From Filomicrobium insigne (GTDB lineage: Bacteria > Pseudomonadota > Alphaproteobacteria > Rhizobiales > Hyphomicrobiaceae), in contig NZ_FNJC01000005.1 of the NCBI RefSeq assembly GCF_900104305.1, positions 1 to 64,000 of the forward strand: a stretch of 64,000 nucleotides of DNA, read 5' to 3'. The notes beneath the pieces were generated by a model that worked only from the letters and a program-made list of their open reading frames with translations, made no database searches and was not told the DNA's origin. Of the stretch, positions 1 through 8,621 are shown one piece after another. Position numbers and translations under genes: made by a program. How positions within the stretch are numbered: the first letter of the stretch is position 1; every line of letters starts with the position of its first letter.

Positions 1-33
1 AGAGGCGCTGCTGCGCCCCTCCCCGGCTTTGGG

Positions 34-1710
34 TTAGCTCAGGTTCTCGATATGGCCCTGATCATTGAGGCGGATGGCTTCCGCTGAGGGCACGCTCGGC
101 AGGCCGGGCATGCGCATGATGTCACCCGCGACCGCGACGATGAATTCCGCACCCGCCGCCAGGATCACTTCACGCACGGGCACTTCGTGGCCCGTTGGCG
201 CACCGCGCAGGTTGGGATCGGTCGAGAACGAGTACTGGGTCTTGGCCACGCAGATCGGCAGATGGCCGTAACCGGCGTCCTGCAGATCCTTGAACTGCGC
301 CTTGACCGACGCCGAGGCGGTAATGCCCGAAGCCCGGTAAATTTCCGTGGCGATGGTGTTCATCTTGTCCCACAGCGGCATGTCGTCGGGGTAAAGCGGC
401 TTGAAGTCCGCCTGGCCCGAATCCGCCAGCTCCGCGACGTAGCGGGCCAGGTCCTCGATACCGGCGCCGCCGTTTGCCCAGTGCGAGCACAGGAACGCCT
501 TGGCGCCGACCGATTCAGCCGCTTCCCGGACCGCATCGATTTCCGCATCCGTGTCCGTGATGAACTGGTTGATGGCAACCACCGGCGGCAGACCGAACTT
601 GCGCATGTTTTCGATGTGACGCTTGAGGTTCTCGCAACCCTTCGCGACCGCCGCGACGTTCTCGCCCTTGAGATCGTTCTTGGCGACGCCGCCATGCATC
701 TTCATGGCGCGCACCGTCGTCACGATGACGGCGGCATCCGGCTTCAGACCGGCCATGCGGCACTTGATGTCGAGGAACTTCTCAGCGCCGAGGTCCGCGC
801 CGAAGCCGGCTTCGGTCACGACATAGTCGGCGAGCTTCAAGGCCGTCTTGGTGGCCAGCACCGAGTTGCAGCCGTGCGCGATGTTGGCGAACGGACCGCC
901 GTGGATGAACACGGGGTTGTTCTCTAAGGTCTGCACCAGGTTCGGCATCAGCGCGTCCTTGAGCAGCACGGTCATAGCGCCGTCCGCCTTCAGATCCCGC
1001 GCCAGCACCGCCTTCTTGTCGCGCGTATAGCCGACGACGATGTTGCCGAGGCGGCGCTGCAGATCTTTGAGGTCGCTGGCAAGGCACAGGATCGCCATCA
1101 CTTCCGAGGCCACCGTGATGTCGAAGCCGTCCTGACGCGGGAAGCCGTTGGAAACGCCACCGAGCGAGTTGACGATCGAGCGCAGCGCCCGGTCGTTCAT
1201 GTCGATGACGCGGCGCCAGGTGATGCGGCGCTCGTCAAGGCCGAGCTTGTTGCCCCAGTAGATGTGGTTGTCGATCATCGCGGCGAGCAGGTTGTTCGCC
1301 GACGTGATGGCGTGGAAGTCGCCGGTGAAATGCAGGTTGATGTCTTCCATCGGCACGACCTGGGCATAGCCGCCGCCGGCCGCGCCACCCTTCACGCCGA
1401 AGCAGGGCCCGAGTGAGGGTTCGCGCAGGCAGCTCATCGCCTTCTTGCCGATGCGGTTCAGACCATCGCCCAGACCGACCGTCGTCGTCGTCTTGCCTTC
1501 GCCAGCCGGCGTTGGCGAAATCGCAGTCACCAGAATGAGCTTGCCATCGGGGCGATCTTTGACGCTGTTGATGAACTCGGCCGAGATCTTCGCCTTGTAA
1601 GGTCCGTAGTTGAGCAGCGCGTCACCCGGCACCGCGATCTTCTCGCCCACCTGAGAGATCGGCTTCATCTTGGCTTCGCGTGCGATCTCAATGTCTGACT
1701 TGACGGTCAT
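34..1710 (-). CDS. fhs: Formate--tetrahydrofolate ligase
   Basis: ATP-dependent ligation of formate to tetrahydrofolate, giving 10-formyl-THF in the cytosol. The 558 aa match the usual bacterial length. The N-terminal part carries the P-loop-like [15 protein letters not shown], followed by the conserved [22 protein letters not shown] region typical of the family, and the C-terminus has the [10 protein letters not shown] segment. A GGAGG-type ribosome site precedes the ATG at 1710. It is the last gene of the run gntR-oxc-frc-formyltransferase-fhs, 53 bp behind the formyltransferase. In this context it would capture the formate released by formyl-CoA transferase for C1 assimilation or oxidation (also called ftfL in methylotrophs). 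Confidence 0.97.
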   Translation of the reverse strand: MTVKSDIEIAREAKMKPISQVGEKIAVPGDALLNYGPYKAKISAEFINSVKDRPDGKLILVTAISPTPAGEGKTTTTVGLGDGLNRIGKKAMSCLREPSLGPCFGVKGGAAGGGYAQVVPMEDINLHFTGDFHAITSANNLLAAMIDNHIYWGNKLGLDERRITWRRVIDMNDRALRSIVNSLGGVSNGFPRQDGFDITVASEVMAILCLASDLKDLQRRLGNIVVGYTRDKKAVLARDLKADGAMTVLLKDALMPNLVQTLENNPVFIHGGPFANIAHGCNSVLATKTALKLADYVVTEAGFGADLGAEKFLDIKCRMAGLKPDAAVIVTTVRAMKMHGGVAKNDLKGENVAAVAKGCENLKRHIENMRKFGLPPVVAINQFITDTDAEIDAVREAAESVGAKAFLCSHWANGGAGIEDLARYVAELADSGQADFKPLYPDDMPLWDKMNTIATEIYRASGITASASVKAQFKDLQDAGYGHLPICVAKTQYSFSTDPNLRGAPTGHEVPVREVILAAGAEFIVAVAGDIMRMPGLPSVPSAEAIRLNDQGHIENLS

Positions 1711-1763
1711 GCGTTGTCTTCCTCCGCCGCCTAGCGGCTTTTTTTGTTAACACCGGTTATGAT

Positions 1764-2690
1764 TCATTCCGCGGCCTGAAGCGTGAACCTATTACCAGCC
1801 TTCAAGCCTGCCGTTTCCGCAAATTCTGACGCTGCGACTTTGGGCGCTTTACCGGCTCGGACACGTTTAACGAGAATCGTTCCACCTTGCGCCGCAATGG
1901 TGATGCCTTCTTTCGAGACCTCTACGACTTCTCCCGGTTCGCCGCTTCCATCCGACTTGGCGACGTCAAAGATATCCAGCCGTTGGCCGTCGATTTCCGT
2001 CCATGCACCCGGAGCGGGATTCGCCGCGCGTATCAGGTTGTAGACCTCATCGACCGGCTTAGACCAATCAATTCGCGCGATCTCTTTCTTAAACCACCCC
2101 TCGTAAGAACCCGCCGCCAAATCCTGTGAGTGCTTGAGAATGATGCCGGCCTTGACCAAATCGAGGCCTTCCATCATCGCATCGACGCCCATCGGGAATA
2201 ATTTGTTGAAGTACACATCGCCAATGGTCTCGTCCGGTCCGATTTCACATGTCTTTTGCAACATGATCGGTCCTTCGTCGAGACCATCGTCAGGCCAGAA
2301 AATCGTCAACCCTGTACGCTTTTCACCCATCGCGATGGGCCAGTTAATTGAGGATGGTCCGCGATGCATCGGACATAAGGAGGGGTGATACTGGAACGTC
2401 CCGTACCGTGGCGCATCCCGAACGTCCTTCGGCACAAACAACAAGACATATGCCATCATGCATACATCCGCGTCGAAAGACTTCATGAGCTCAAGCGCTT
2501 CAGGCGTTTTCCATGAACTGGGCTGATAAAGCGGCAACCCCCGTTCACGAGCCAGTTCAGCTAATGGGTCTTCTGGCTTGCCTTCCTTTGTTGGCGCACA
2601 GCAAACCGCGACAACATCTTCGCCGCGCTCCAGCAATCGTTCCAGTACAGCCTTGCCGAATGCCTGTTGGCCATGAACGACGATACGCAT
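1764..2690 (-). CDS. Formyltransferase, stand-alone FDH-hydrolase-like
   Basis: The 308 aa protein belongs to the Fmt/PurN-like formyltransferase family: an N-terminal formyl-transfer domain (about 1-200) and a C-terminal Fmt_C-like domain. The signature HPSLCPMHRGPSSINWPI followed by FWPDDGLDEGPI is closer to the N-terminal hydrolase domain of 10-formyl-THF dehydrogenase (ALDH1L) than to methionyl-tRNA formyltransferase, as I remember those families. The ATG at 2690 has GGGAGGG just upstream; an upstream in-frame extension to 2735 is possible but has no better site. Sitting between frc and fhs, it probably moves or hydrolyses formyl groups in oxalate/formate metabolism. The exact reaction is inferred, not shown. 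Confidence 0.85.
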   Translation of the reverse strand: MRIVVHGQQAFGKAVLERLLERGEDVVAVCCAPTKEGKPEDPLAELARERGLPLYQPSSWKTPEALELMKSFDADVCMMAYVLLFVPKDVRDAPRYGTFQYHPSLCPMHRGPSSINWPIAMGEKRTGLTIFWPDDGLDEGPIMLQKTCEIGPDETIGDVYFNKLFPMGVDAMMEGLDLVKAGIILKHSQDLAAGSYEGWFKKEIARIDWSKPVDEVYNLIRAANPAPGAWTEIDGQRLDIFDVAKSDGSGEPGEVVEVSKEGITIAAQGGTILVKRVRAGKAPKVAASEFAETAGLKAGNRFTLQAAE

Positions 2691-2793
2691 GATCCCTCCC
2701 TTCGGCTGGCGCGGTGTCACCGCCAGCCGCTCCAAGTGTTAAGGTAAGAATTTATGGACGCGAAAGACCGAACTGAAAGGCCACCGCGTCAGA

Positions 2794-4071
2794 CTATTCA
2801 GCGGCCATTTTCTTAGCAGGCTCGGTCGCCCCTGCATTCTTCAGTTCTTCAACTTCTGCAGCGGAATATCCCAGAACATCGGACAAAATCTGATCCGTAT
2901 GCTCACCGAGCAGCGGAGAACGACGCACCTCCACCGGACTGTCAGAGAGCTTGATCGGGCAGCCGACCGTCAGATATTTCCCGCGCTCGGGATGGTCCAC
3001 CTCGACAATCGTGCCCGCAGCCCGAAGAGCTTGATCCTCAGCCAACTCCTTCATGGAAAGGATCGGACCAACAGGAATGTCGAGCGGATTGCAGATTTCC
3101 ATGACCTCGAACTTCGTCTTGGTCATGGTCCACTCCTCAATCGTATTGAAGATATGTGACAACTTGTTGAGGCGTGCCTTCGGCGTTTTATACTCAGGAT
3201 CTTCCTTCCACTCAGGCTTATTGATCACATCGCAGATCTTCTCCCACACCGGAGCCTGTGTGATGAAATAGGTGTAAGCGTTAGGATCGGTTTCCCACCC
3301 TTTGCACTTCAAAATACGGCCGGGCTGACCACCACCTGAGTCATTTCCAGCCCGAGGAACCGCATCCCCAAACGGAATGTCTTCGCCGTATTGAGAGTAT
3401 TCCGTGAGAGGACCGCGCTCGAGGCGCTGCTGGTCGCGCAGCTTCACGCGGCACAGGTTGAGAACACCATCCTGCATCGGCGCCAGAACTTTCTGACCGC
3501 GGCCAGTCTTCTCGCGCTGGAAAAGCGCCGTCATGATGCCCAGCGCCAAGTGCAATCCCGTACCGCTATCGCCAATCTGAGCACCAGTGACCGTCGGCGG
3601 TCCATCGAGAAAACCGGTCGTAGAAGCTGAACCACCCGCACACTGCGCAATGTTCTCGTAGACCTTGCTATCTTCGAACGGTCCGGGACCAAAACCTTTA
3701 ACCGACGCCATGATCATGCGCGGATTGAGCTCCTGGATACGCTCCCACGTAAAGCCCATCCGGTCCAAAGCGCCTGGCGCAAAGTTTTCGACCAACACGT
3801 CGCAAGCCTTGACCAGCCGCTCAAGCACCTCTTTGCCTTTTGGATTCTTAGTATCGAGAGTAATCGAGCGCTTATTGTGGTTGAGCATCGTGAAGTAGAG
3901 GCTGTCAGCACCGTCGACGTCGACGAGTTGCTTGCGCGTCGCATCACCAACGCCCGGCCTTTCGACCTTGATCACGTCTGCGCCGAACCAAGCCAACAGC
4001 TGCGTGCAAGTCGGCCCCGATTGCACGTGCGTGAAATCCAAAACCTTTACGCCTTCCAGTGCCTTCACCAT
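2794..4071 (-). CDS. frc: Formyl-CoA:oxalate CoA-transferase
   Basis: Class III CoA-transferase (CaiB/BaiF family) of 425 aa, close to the usual 428. It transfers CoA from formyl-CoA to oxalate, giving formate and oxalyl-CoA. The sequence opens with [17 protein letters not shown], has [11 protein letters not shown] and the [13 protein letters not shown] motif, and places the expected catalytic Asp in [16 protein letters not shown]. It lies 87 bp downstream of oxc; together they form the standard oxalate-decarboxylating cycle. A strong hairpin at 4120-4151 separates the two genes. Assignment is secure from similarity to known Frc plus the oxc neighbour. Confidence 0.95.
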   Translation of the reverse strand: MVKALEGVKVLDFTHVQSGPTCTQLLAWFGADVIKVERPGVGDATRKQLVDVDGADSLYFTMLNHNKRSITLDTKNPKGKEVLERLVKACDVLVENFAPGALDRMGFTWERIQELNPRMIMASVKGFGPGPFEDSKVYENIAQCAGGSASTTGFLDGPPTVTGAQIGDSGTGLHLALGIMTALFQREKTGRGQKVLAPMQDGVLNLCRVKLRDQQRLERGPLTEYSQYGEDIPFGDAVPRAGNDSGGGQPGRILKCKGWETDPNAYTYFITQAPVWEKICDVINKPEWKEDPEYKTPKARLNKLSHIFNTIEEWTMTKTKFEVMEICNPLDIPVGPILSMKELAEDQALRAAGTIVEVDHPERGKYLTVGCPIKLSDSPVEVRRSPLLGEHTDQILSDVLGYSAAEVEELKNAGATEPAKKMAAE

Positions 4072-4119
4072 GTCTGTCTCTCTTTATTTATCCCGGATGA
4101 TACCGGTGTTGATTATGCG

Positions 4120-4151
4120 TGCGTCCCGCGCGAGGGCCCACGCGGGACGCA
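4120..4151. promoter_or_regulatory. Hairpin between oxc and frc
   Basis: A perfect 11-bp inverted repeat (TGCGTCCCGCG at 4120-4130 and its complement at 4141-4151) with a 10-base loop lies in the 87-bp gap between oxc and frc. There is no clear U-run on the minus strand, so it is more likely an mRNA stability or partial-termination element than a full terminator. Function is inferred. Confidence 0.55.
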
Positions 4152-4158
4152 TCAAGTT

Positions 4159-5901
4159 TTACTTGTACATCGTCTGGTTTTTGGTGCCCGGCGCATATTC
4201 GCGCGGATCGACCCAGATATTGACGATTGCCGAACGCCCGGTCTTCTGGATGGCCTCGCGCGCCCGCTGCAGAGCCGGCTGAATATCCGACGCTTCGCGA
4301 ACTTCTTCGCCATATCCACCGAGCATCTGTGCAAACTGCGAGAATGGAATGTCGCCAAGTAGGTTGCCAACATTGCCCCGCTGTTCGCCGTACTTCGAGA
4401 TCTGGCCGTAACGGATCTGGTTCATCGCGGAATTGTTCCCGATGACCGCCAGATAAGGCGCGCCGAAGCGATTTGCCGTTTCCATATCGAAGCCCGTCAT
4501 GCCGAACGACCCATCGCCGTAGTAGCACATGACTTCCTTATCGGGATTGGCGAGCTTGGCCGCCATGGCAAAGCCTGTACCGACACCCAAGGAGCCCAGC
4601 GCACCCGGATCCATCCACTGCCCAGGCGCGCGCGGACGCACCGCTTGCGCTGAGATCGTGACAACGTCACCACCGTCACCGATGTAGATGGTGTCATCAC
4701 CAAGGAATTCATTCAGTTCCCAAGCAACCCGGAAGGGGTGAATAGGCGACTGGTCCGATGTGAACAGCGGCATTAGCTTTTCAAGCGCCATTTGCTCGGC
4801 CTCGCGAAGCTTCTCCATCCACTGCTTACGCGCTTGGCGCTTGCCGTTGTCGATCTGGGCGGAGGCCGCATCAAGAACAGCACCGAGGATCGCACCTGGA
4901 TCACCGACGAGCCCAAGCGAGATATCGCGGTTCTTACCGACCGTCCGGTAGTCCTGGTCTATCTGCACAAGAGTGAGTTCGTTGGAGATGCGCTTGCCAT
5001 AGCCCATGCGGAAATCAAATGGCGTACCCACAACGACGATGACGTCCGCATTCTTAAACGCCAGCGACCGCGTACGGTCGAAGTGGTGCTCATCGCCCGG
5101 CGGCAAGAGACCGCGGCTCGCACCGTTGAAGTATCCGGGAATATCGAGACCGCGCAGCAGTGCAATGGCCTCATTATGCCCACGCGAACTCCAGACCTGC
5201 TGACCATAAAGAATAGCCGGACGCTCCGCCTTCACGAGCAGATCTGCGAGCTTTTCGATATCCCTGGGATCTCCGATCGATTTGACCGACGCACGGTAGT
5301 GACCTGACTTCGGAATAACCGCATTGTCGATATGCACTTCGCGATCGAGAACATCGCGCGGAATTTCGAGATACGAAGGACCGTAAGCGCCCGAGAAGCT
5401 TTCACGTGCGGCCATCGAAATCATGTCAGCGATCCGTTCCGTCGAACGAACCGATTCCGCAAACTTCGTAATCGGACGCATCATATCGACGTGCGGCAGA
5501 TCCTGTAGCGACCCCATACGGTGCTGCGTTAATGCTCCCTGGCCACCAATGTGCAAAATGGGGCTCTCAGAACGTAATGCCGTCGCGACGCCGGTTACGG
5601 CATTCGTGCAACCTGGCCCCGCAGTCGTAACCACACAGCCGAGCTTACCGGTTTGGCGTGCATAACCATCAGCGGCGTGGGCTGCCACTTGCTCGTGGCG
5701 TACGTCGATGATGCGAATACCTTCATCGATGCACCCATCATAGATGTCGATGATGTGCCCACCACACAGCGTAAAGATCGTATCGACGCCTTCATTCTTG
5801 AGTGCTTTGGCGACGAGGCGCCCACCCGAAACAATGTTTGGATCCGAACTCTTTTTGGCCAGAGTGTCGTCGGCCGTGTTCGCTATCGCCGGTGTCGCCA
5901 T
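4159..5901 (-). CDS. oxc: Oxalyl-CoA decarboxylase
   Basis: Thiamine-diphosphate enzyme that decarboxylates oxalyl-CoA to formyl-CoA and CO2. At 580 aa it has the normal three-domain layout: N-terminal PYR domain with ARQTGKLGCVVTTAGPGCTN, a central nucleotide-binding-fold domain, and a C-terminal PP domain with the ThDP/Mg motif GDGSFGMTGFDMETANRF ending in IGNNS. The start ATG at 5901 follows gntR by 81 bp on the same strand. The pairing with frc and the family match make oxalate catabolism the clear role. No defect is seen. Confidence 0.97.
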   Translation of the reverse strand: MATPAIANTADDTLAKKSSDPNIVSGGRLVAKALKNEGVDTIFTLCGGHIIDIYDGCIDEGIRIIDVRHEQVAAHAADGYARQTGKLGCVVTTAGPGCTNAVTGVATALRSESPILHIGGQGALTQHRMGSLQDLPHVDMMRPITKFAESVRSTERIADMISMAARESFSGAYGPSYLEIPRDVLDREVHIDNAVIPKSGHYRASVKSIGDPRDIEKLADLLVKAERPAILYGQQVWSSRGHNEAIALLRGLDIPGYFNGASRGLLPPGDEHHFDRTRSLAFKNADVIVVVGTPFDFRMGYGKRISNELTLVQIDQDYRTVGKNRDISLGLVGDPGAILGAVLDAASAQIDNGKRQARKQWMEKLREAEQMALEKLMPLFTSDQSPIHPFRVAWELNEFLGDDTIYIGDGGDVVTISAQAVRPRAPGQWMDPGALGSLGVGTGFAMAAKLANPDKEVMCYYGDGSFGMTGFDMETANRFGAPYLAVIGNNSAMNQIRYGQISKYGEQRGNVGNLLGDIPFSQFAQMLGGYGEEVREASDIQPALQRAREAIQKTGRSAIVNIWVDPREYAPGTKNQTMYK

Positions 5902-5982
5902 GTCTCAGCTCCCTTCGAGTTCGACCGGCTTTGGAGAATATCCCCCGGTCATATGGTTGTGGCTGTTGGCTCTGTGGCTTCT

Positions 5983-6669
5983 TCAGTCGATGTCCACAAA
6001 GCGTTCGACGTGATCTCGCAGCTTCATCGTGTGTTCCCGCACCAAGCGTTCAGCCCGGTCCGGATCTCGTGCTTCAAGCGCCTCAATGATCTCCTTGTGG
6101 TCTGCGACGGACCGTTTGGCCCGATCCTGCTCGATAATCGTCCGGTTCCTGATCGCGCGAACGTGCAGGAAAAGACTGTCGGCGATGCCCTGAATCAGAG
6201 GGTTTCCACTGAGACTGAGAATTGCCTGATGGAACGTGATATTGGCGTCTGAATATTCGCCGAGCCGCATGGCCACTTCGTCTTGTCCGTAGTCATCGAC
6301 GAGACGATGCAATGCGGCGATGTCGTCGGCGCTGGCCGCCGAGCACGCAAGCCGCGCGGCCATACCCTCCAACGCTGCCCAAACCGTGATCATGTCGAGC
6401 ACTTCGGCCTTAGTCTTGCGCACGATAAAGATACCGCGCCGCGCGACGACCTTGACGAGGCCTTCTTGATCAAGCTGAGCCAAGGCCTCCCGCAACGGCG
6501 TTCGGCTGATGCCGAAGCGCGCGGAAAGATCGCGTTCATCGAGCTTTAGTTGGGCATCAGCATCGTAAATGTTCATATTCGTAATGGCGGATTTCAGCGC
6601 CTCATAAGCTCTCGCTTTGAGACTTTGATTCTCGCCGATGAGATCGATTTTGATGGAAGTCACAGCCAT
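5983..6669 (-). CDS. GntR/FadR-family regulator of the oxalate genes
   Basis: Transcription factor of 228 aa with an N-terminal winged helix (about residues 15-75, with DLSARFGISRTPLREAL) and a C-terminal all-helical FCD ligand-binding domain (about 90-215) containing the metal-binding style positions D..H and H (FHQAI, DHKEII). It is the first gene of the oxalate run. A perfect 16-bp palindrome containing TGGTATACCA, the type of site FadR-family proteins bind, lies about 200 bp upstream, and a second copy of its core precedes the panE-like gene. It therefore probably controls itself, oxc-frc and panE. The ligand (oxalate, oxalyl-CoA or glyoxylate) is not known. Confidence 0.92.
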   Translation of the reverse strand: MAVTSIKIDLIGENQSLKARAYEALKSAITNMNIYDADAQLKLDERDLSARFGISRTPLREALAQLDQEGLVKVVARRGIFIVRKTKAEVLDMITVWAALEGMAARLACSAASADDIAALHRLVDDYGQDEVAMRLGEYSDANITFHQAILSLSGNPLIQGIADSLFLHVRAIRNRTIIEQDRAKRSVADHKEIIEALEARDPDRAERLVREHTMKLRDHVERFVDID

Positions 6670-6870
6670 AAAATACCTGGGCGCCGTCCGGAAAAGGTTT
6701 CAGATGCGGTCATCGATCCTTGCCCTCCGGAAACGGATGTTGTTGCAAAATGACGTAAAACGAACGCCATGACATTCGCCTTCAAGAGCGTGGCTGCACC
6801 ATCGTTTGGCCGCTCGATGTCGCCTGCGGCGACCATGACCATTGGTAGGTGAACCCAACAAACCTCCGGC

Positions 6871-6886
6871 ATCTGGTATACCAGAT
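6871..6886. promoter_or_regulatory. GntR operator palindrome
   Basis: ATCTGGTATACCAGAT is a perfect 16-bp palindrome, 202 bp upstream of gntR in the divergent region. FadR-type GntR regulators bind comparable TGGT-N-ACCA palindromes. The same core recurs at 8524-8533 before the panE-like gene. Binding by the neighbouring GntR protein is an inference from this recurrence. Confidence 0.75.
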
Positions 6887-7066
6887 ACCGAACTATAGTG
6901 CTCCCTTCAAGTGATGTCATGGGTTGGTTCTGTCATTGCCCACGTTTCCTGCCGCTTATCCGAAGGTCAGCAAGCCGGCGAGAGCCCGTTGACCCCAAGA
7001 ATTCTGTGGCGTCTTCTTCTGGGTCCAAATCCGGTGATCGGAGAGGATCCTTGCTTGCGCCTTGCA

Positions 7067-7083
7067 TGGCATACAATATGCCA
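7067..7083. promoter_or_regulatory. Inverted repeat upstream of sucC-like gene
   Basis: TGGCATA-CAA-TATGCCA is a perfect 7-bp inverted repeat about 185 bp upstream of the sucC-like start. It resembles a degenerate relative of the TGGTATACCA operator but has a spacer. It could be a second regulator site; nothing else supports it. Confidence 0.35.
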
Positions 7084-7267
7084 AATAATCGCGCTACGCA
7101 ATCGGCATATTGCAGGATAACGCTCGTTTTTTGAGTGTCGCCTATGAGGTCTCCCTCTACGACTCTGCTACATCTCAAAAAGAGACAGCAAGTCGTTCAA
7201 ACGGGGAAAGCGCCCTGACGCGCGACATGCCCACGGACAACGAGATCAAGAGACTTGGACACCCGCA

Positions 7268-8452
7268 ATGCGCTTGTACGAATTTCAGGCTAAGGAACTT
7301 CTCCAGCGCTACGAAATTCCGGTTCCCGCCGGGCGGGTTGTTGACGATGTCGCCGGAGCGGGTCGCGCCGCGGCACGACTGCAATGCGCCCGTTATGCGG
7401 TGAAGGCGCAGATTCTATCGGGCAATCGTATAGACGTTGGCGCTATCCGATTTGCAGCTTCGAAGGAGGGCGTGGAGGCGACGGCCGAACAGCTTATTGG
7501 CCAGATCTTCACAACAAACCAAACACGTCCCGACGGCGAAAAAGCTCGTTGGCTGCTCGTCGAGGAATCCGTCGCGGCCGTACAGCAAGTTTATGCCGCC
7601 GTTGTGCTCGACGGGAGCGCCGGCCGGCTGAAATTGCTGACCAGCCGGGTAGCCGGTACGGGTATCGAGGCGCGCATTGCGGCCGAGCCCGAGTTGATCC
7701 GGCAAACGCCTATAGACCTGACAAGCGACGGTCCCTCTGCCGATTTCAAAAGCGCCGCCGAAGCAATTGAACTTAAAGGGGCGGCAGCCGAAGAGGCGGC
7801 ACGCATCTTTCGCCAAATGGCGCGCCTCGCCGTCGAACTCGACGCCACCCAGGTCGAGATCAACCCTCTGGCAATAACTGCAACCGGTCAGTTCCGGGCC
7901 CTCGACGCCAAACTTGAGCTCGATACTCACGCTCTGTTTCGCCACCCTGCCCTTGCGGCATTCCGCCAAGCGCTGGAACTCGAGGATGGTGACCCACACG
8001 AACTGGCCGCCGACCGCCACCAGCTCAATTACACCGCTCTAGATGGTGATATCGGGGTCGTCGTCAACGGTGCCGGCCTCGCGCTCGCGACACTCGACAT
8101 GCTCCGCGAAGCTGGCTGTCGGCCCGCCAACTTCATGGACGTCCGCACGACAGCATCCAGCCTCGACATCGCCCACGGGATGGGCCTCGTACTCAACAAT
8201 CCCAGGACGCAGGCCATGCTCGTGAACGTCCACGGCGGCGGCATGCAGCGATGCGATACGATCGCCGAGGGTATCGCCATTGCAATGCGGCAAACCACAC
8301 GACGCGTTCCTCTCGTCGTCCGTCTCGCGGGCAACAACGCTGATTTCGCGCGCACGCGGCTCGCCGGTTCTGGCATCGAATTTATCGATGCCACCGACAT
8401 GAAGGATGCGATCCAAAAGCTAACCGCTGCTCTCAAATCGGCAGCCGCCTGA
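7268..8452 (+). CDS. Degenerate succinyl-CoA synthetase beta-like protein
   Basis: The 394 aa protein has the full architecture of SucC/MtkA: an N-terminal ATP-grasp domain (starts RLYEFQAKELLQRY, contains VEINPLAIT and LDAKLELD) and a C-terminal CoA-ligase domain (VVNGAGLALATLD, NVHGGGMQRCDTIAEG). Two key glycine-rich loops are altered: the usual GGRGKAGG nucleotide loop reads SGNRIDVG, and the usual FLDVGGGA phosphate loop reads FMDVRTTA. No alpha subunit (SucD/MtkB) is in the window. It may therefore be catalytically changed or may borrow a partner. It lies opposite the oxalate genes and ahead of the panE-like gene, so a link to oxalyl-CoA or other C2/C4 acyl-CoA metabolism is likely but unproven. 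Confidence 0.85.
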   Translation: MRLYEFQAKELLQRYEIPVPAGRVVDDVAGAGRAAARLQCARYAVKAQILSGNRIDVGAIRFAASKEGVEATAEQLIGQIFTTNQTRPDGEKARWLLVEESVAAVQQVYAAVVLDGSAGRLKLLTSRVAGTGIEARIAAEPELIRQTPIDLTSDGPSADFKSAAEAIELKGAAAEEAARIFRQMARLAVELDATQVEINPLAITATGQFRALDAKLELDTHALFRHPALAAFRQALELEDGDPHELAADRHQLNYTALDGDIGVVVNGAGLALATLDMLREAGCRPANFMDVRTTASSLDIAHGMGLVLNNPRTQAMLVNVHGGGMQRCDTIAEGIAIAMRQTTRRVPLVVRLAGNNADFARTRLAGSGIEFIDATDMKDAIQKLTAALKSAAA

Positions 8453-8520
8453 CCAATTTTGCGAAAACGACGGGGTCAGGCAGTTTACCGCGTCCTGATG
8501 GTCGCACCCAGACCCCCTTG

Positions 8521-8536
8521 ACTTGGTATACCAGAT
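8521..8536. promoter_or_regulatory. Second GntR-type operator before panE-like gene
   Basis: ACTTGGTATACCAGAT contains the same TGGTATACCA core as the palindrome at 6871-6886 and lies 86 bp upstream of the panE-like start. Seeing the core twice in one locus, both times in an intergenic region, supports a shared regulator. Confidence 0.7.
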
Positions 8537-8621
8537 CGGACCAACCCTACGTGGACCAAGATCACGATCGCAAAGCTGCAAAAAAGAGCAGCGCGTGCCC
8601 AACACATTCCGGGAGGAATAA

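Larger units (their letters stand above)
6670..7267. other. Divergent intergenic region gntR / sucC-like
   Basis: About 600 bp with no convincing gene. It holds the perfect operator palindrome at 6871-6886 and a second inverted repeat at 7067-7083. Short open frames here have no family character or good ribosome sites. It must carry the promoters of both divergent transcripts. Confidence 0.7.

Noticed and set aside
187-927. 246 aa frame antisense to fhs
   Set aside because: Arg/Gly-rich shadow of the formate-tetrahydrofolate ligase gene with no recognised features.
1723-1747. Terminator upstream of fhs
   Set aside because: GCCG-CCTAG-CGGC followed by T7 reads as a terminator only on the plus strand, where no gene ends; stem of four pairs is too short.
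6660-6920. 86 aa frame upstream of gntR
   Set aside because: It spans the operator palindrome and has no ribosome site or family character.
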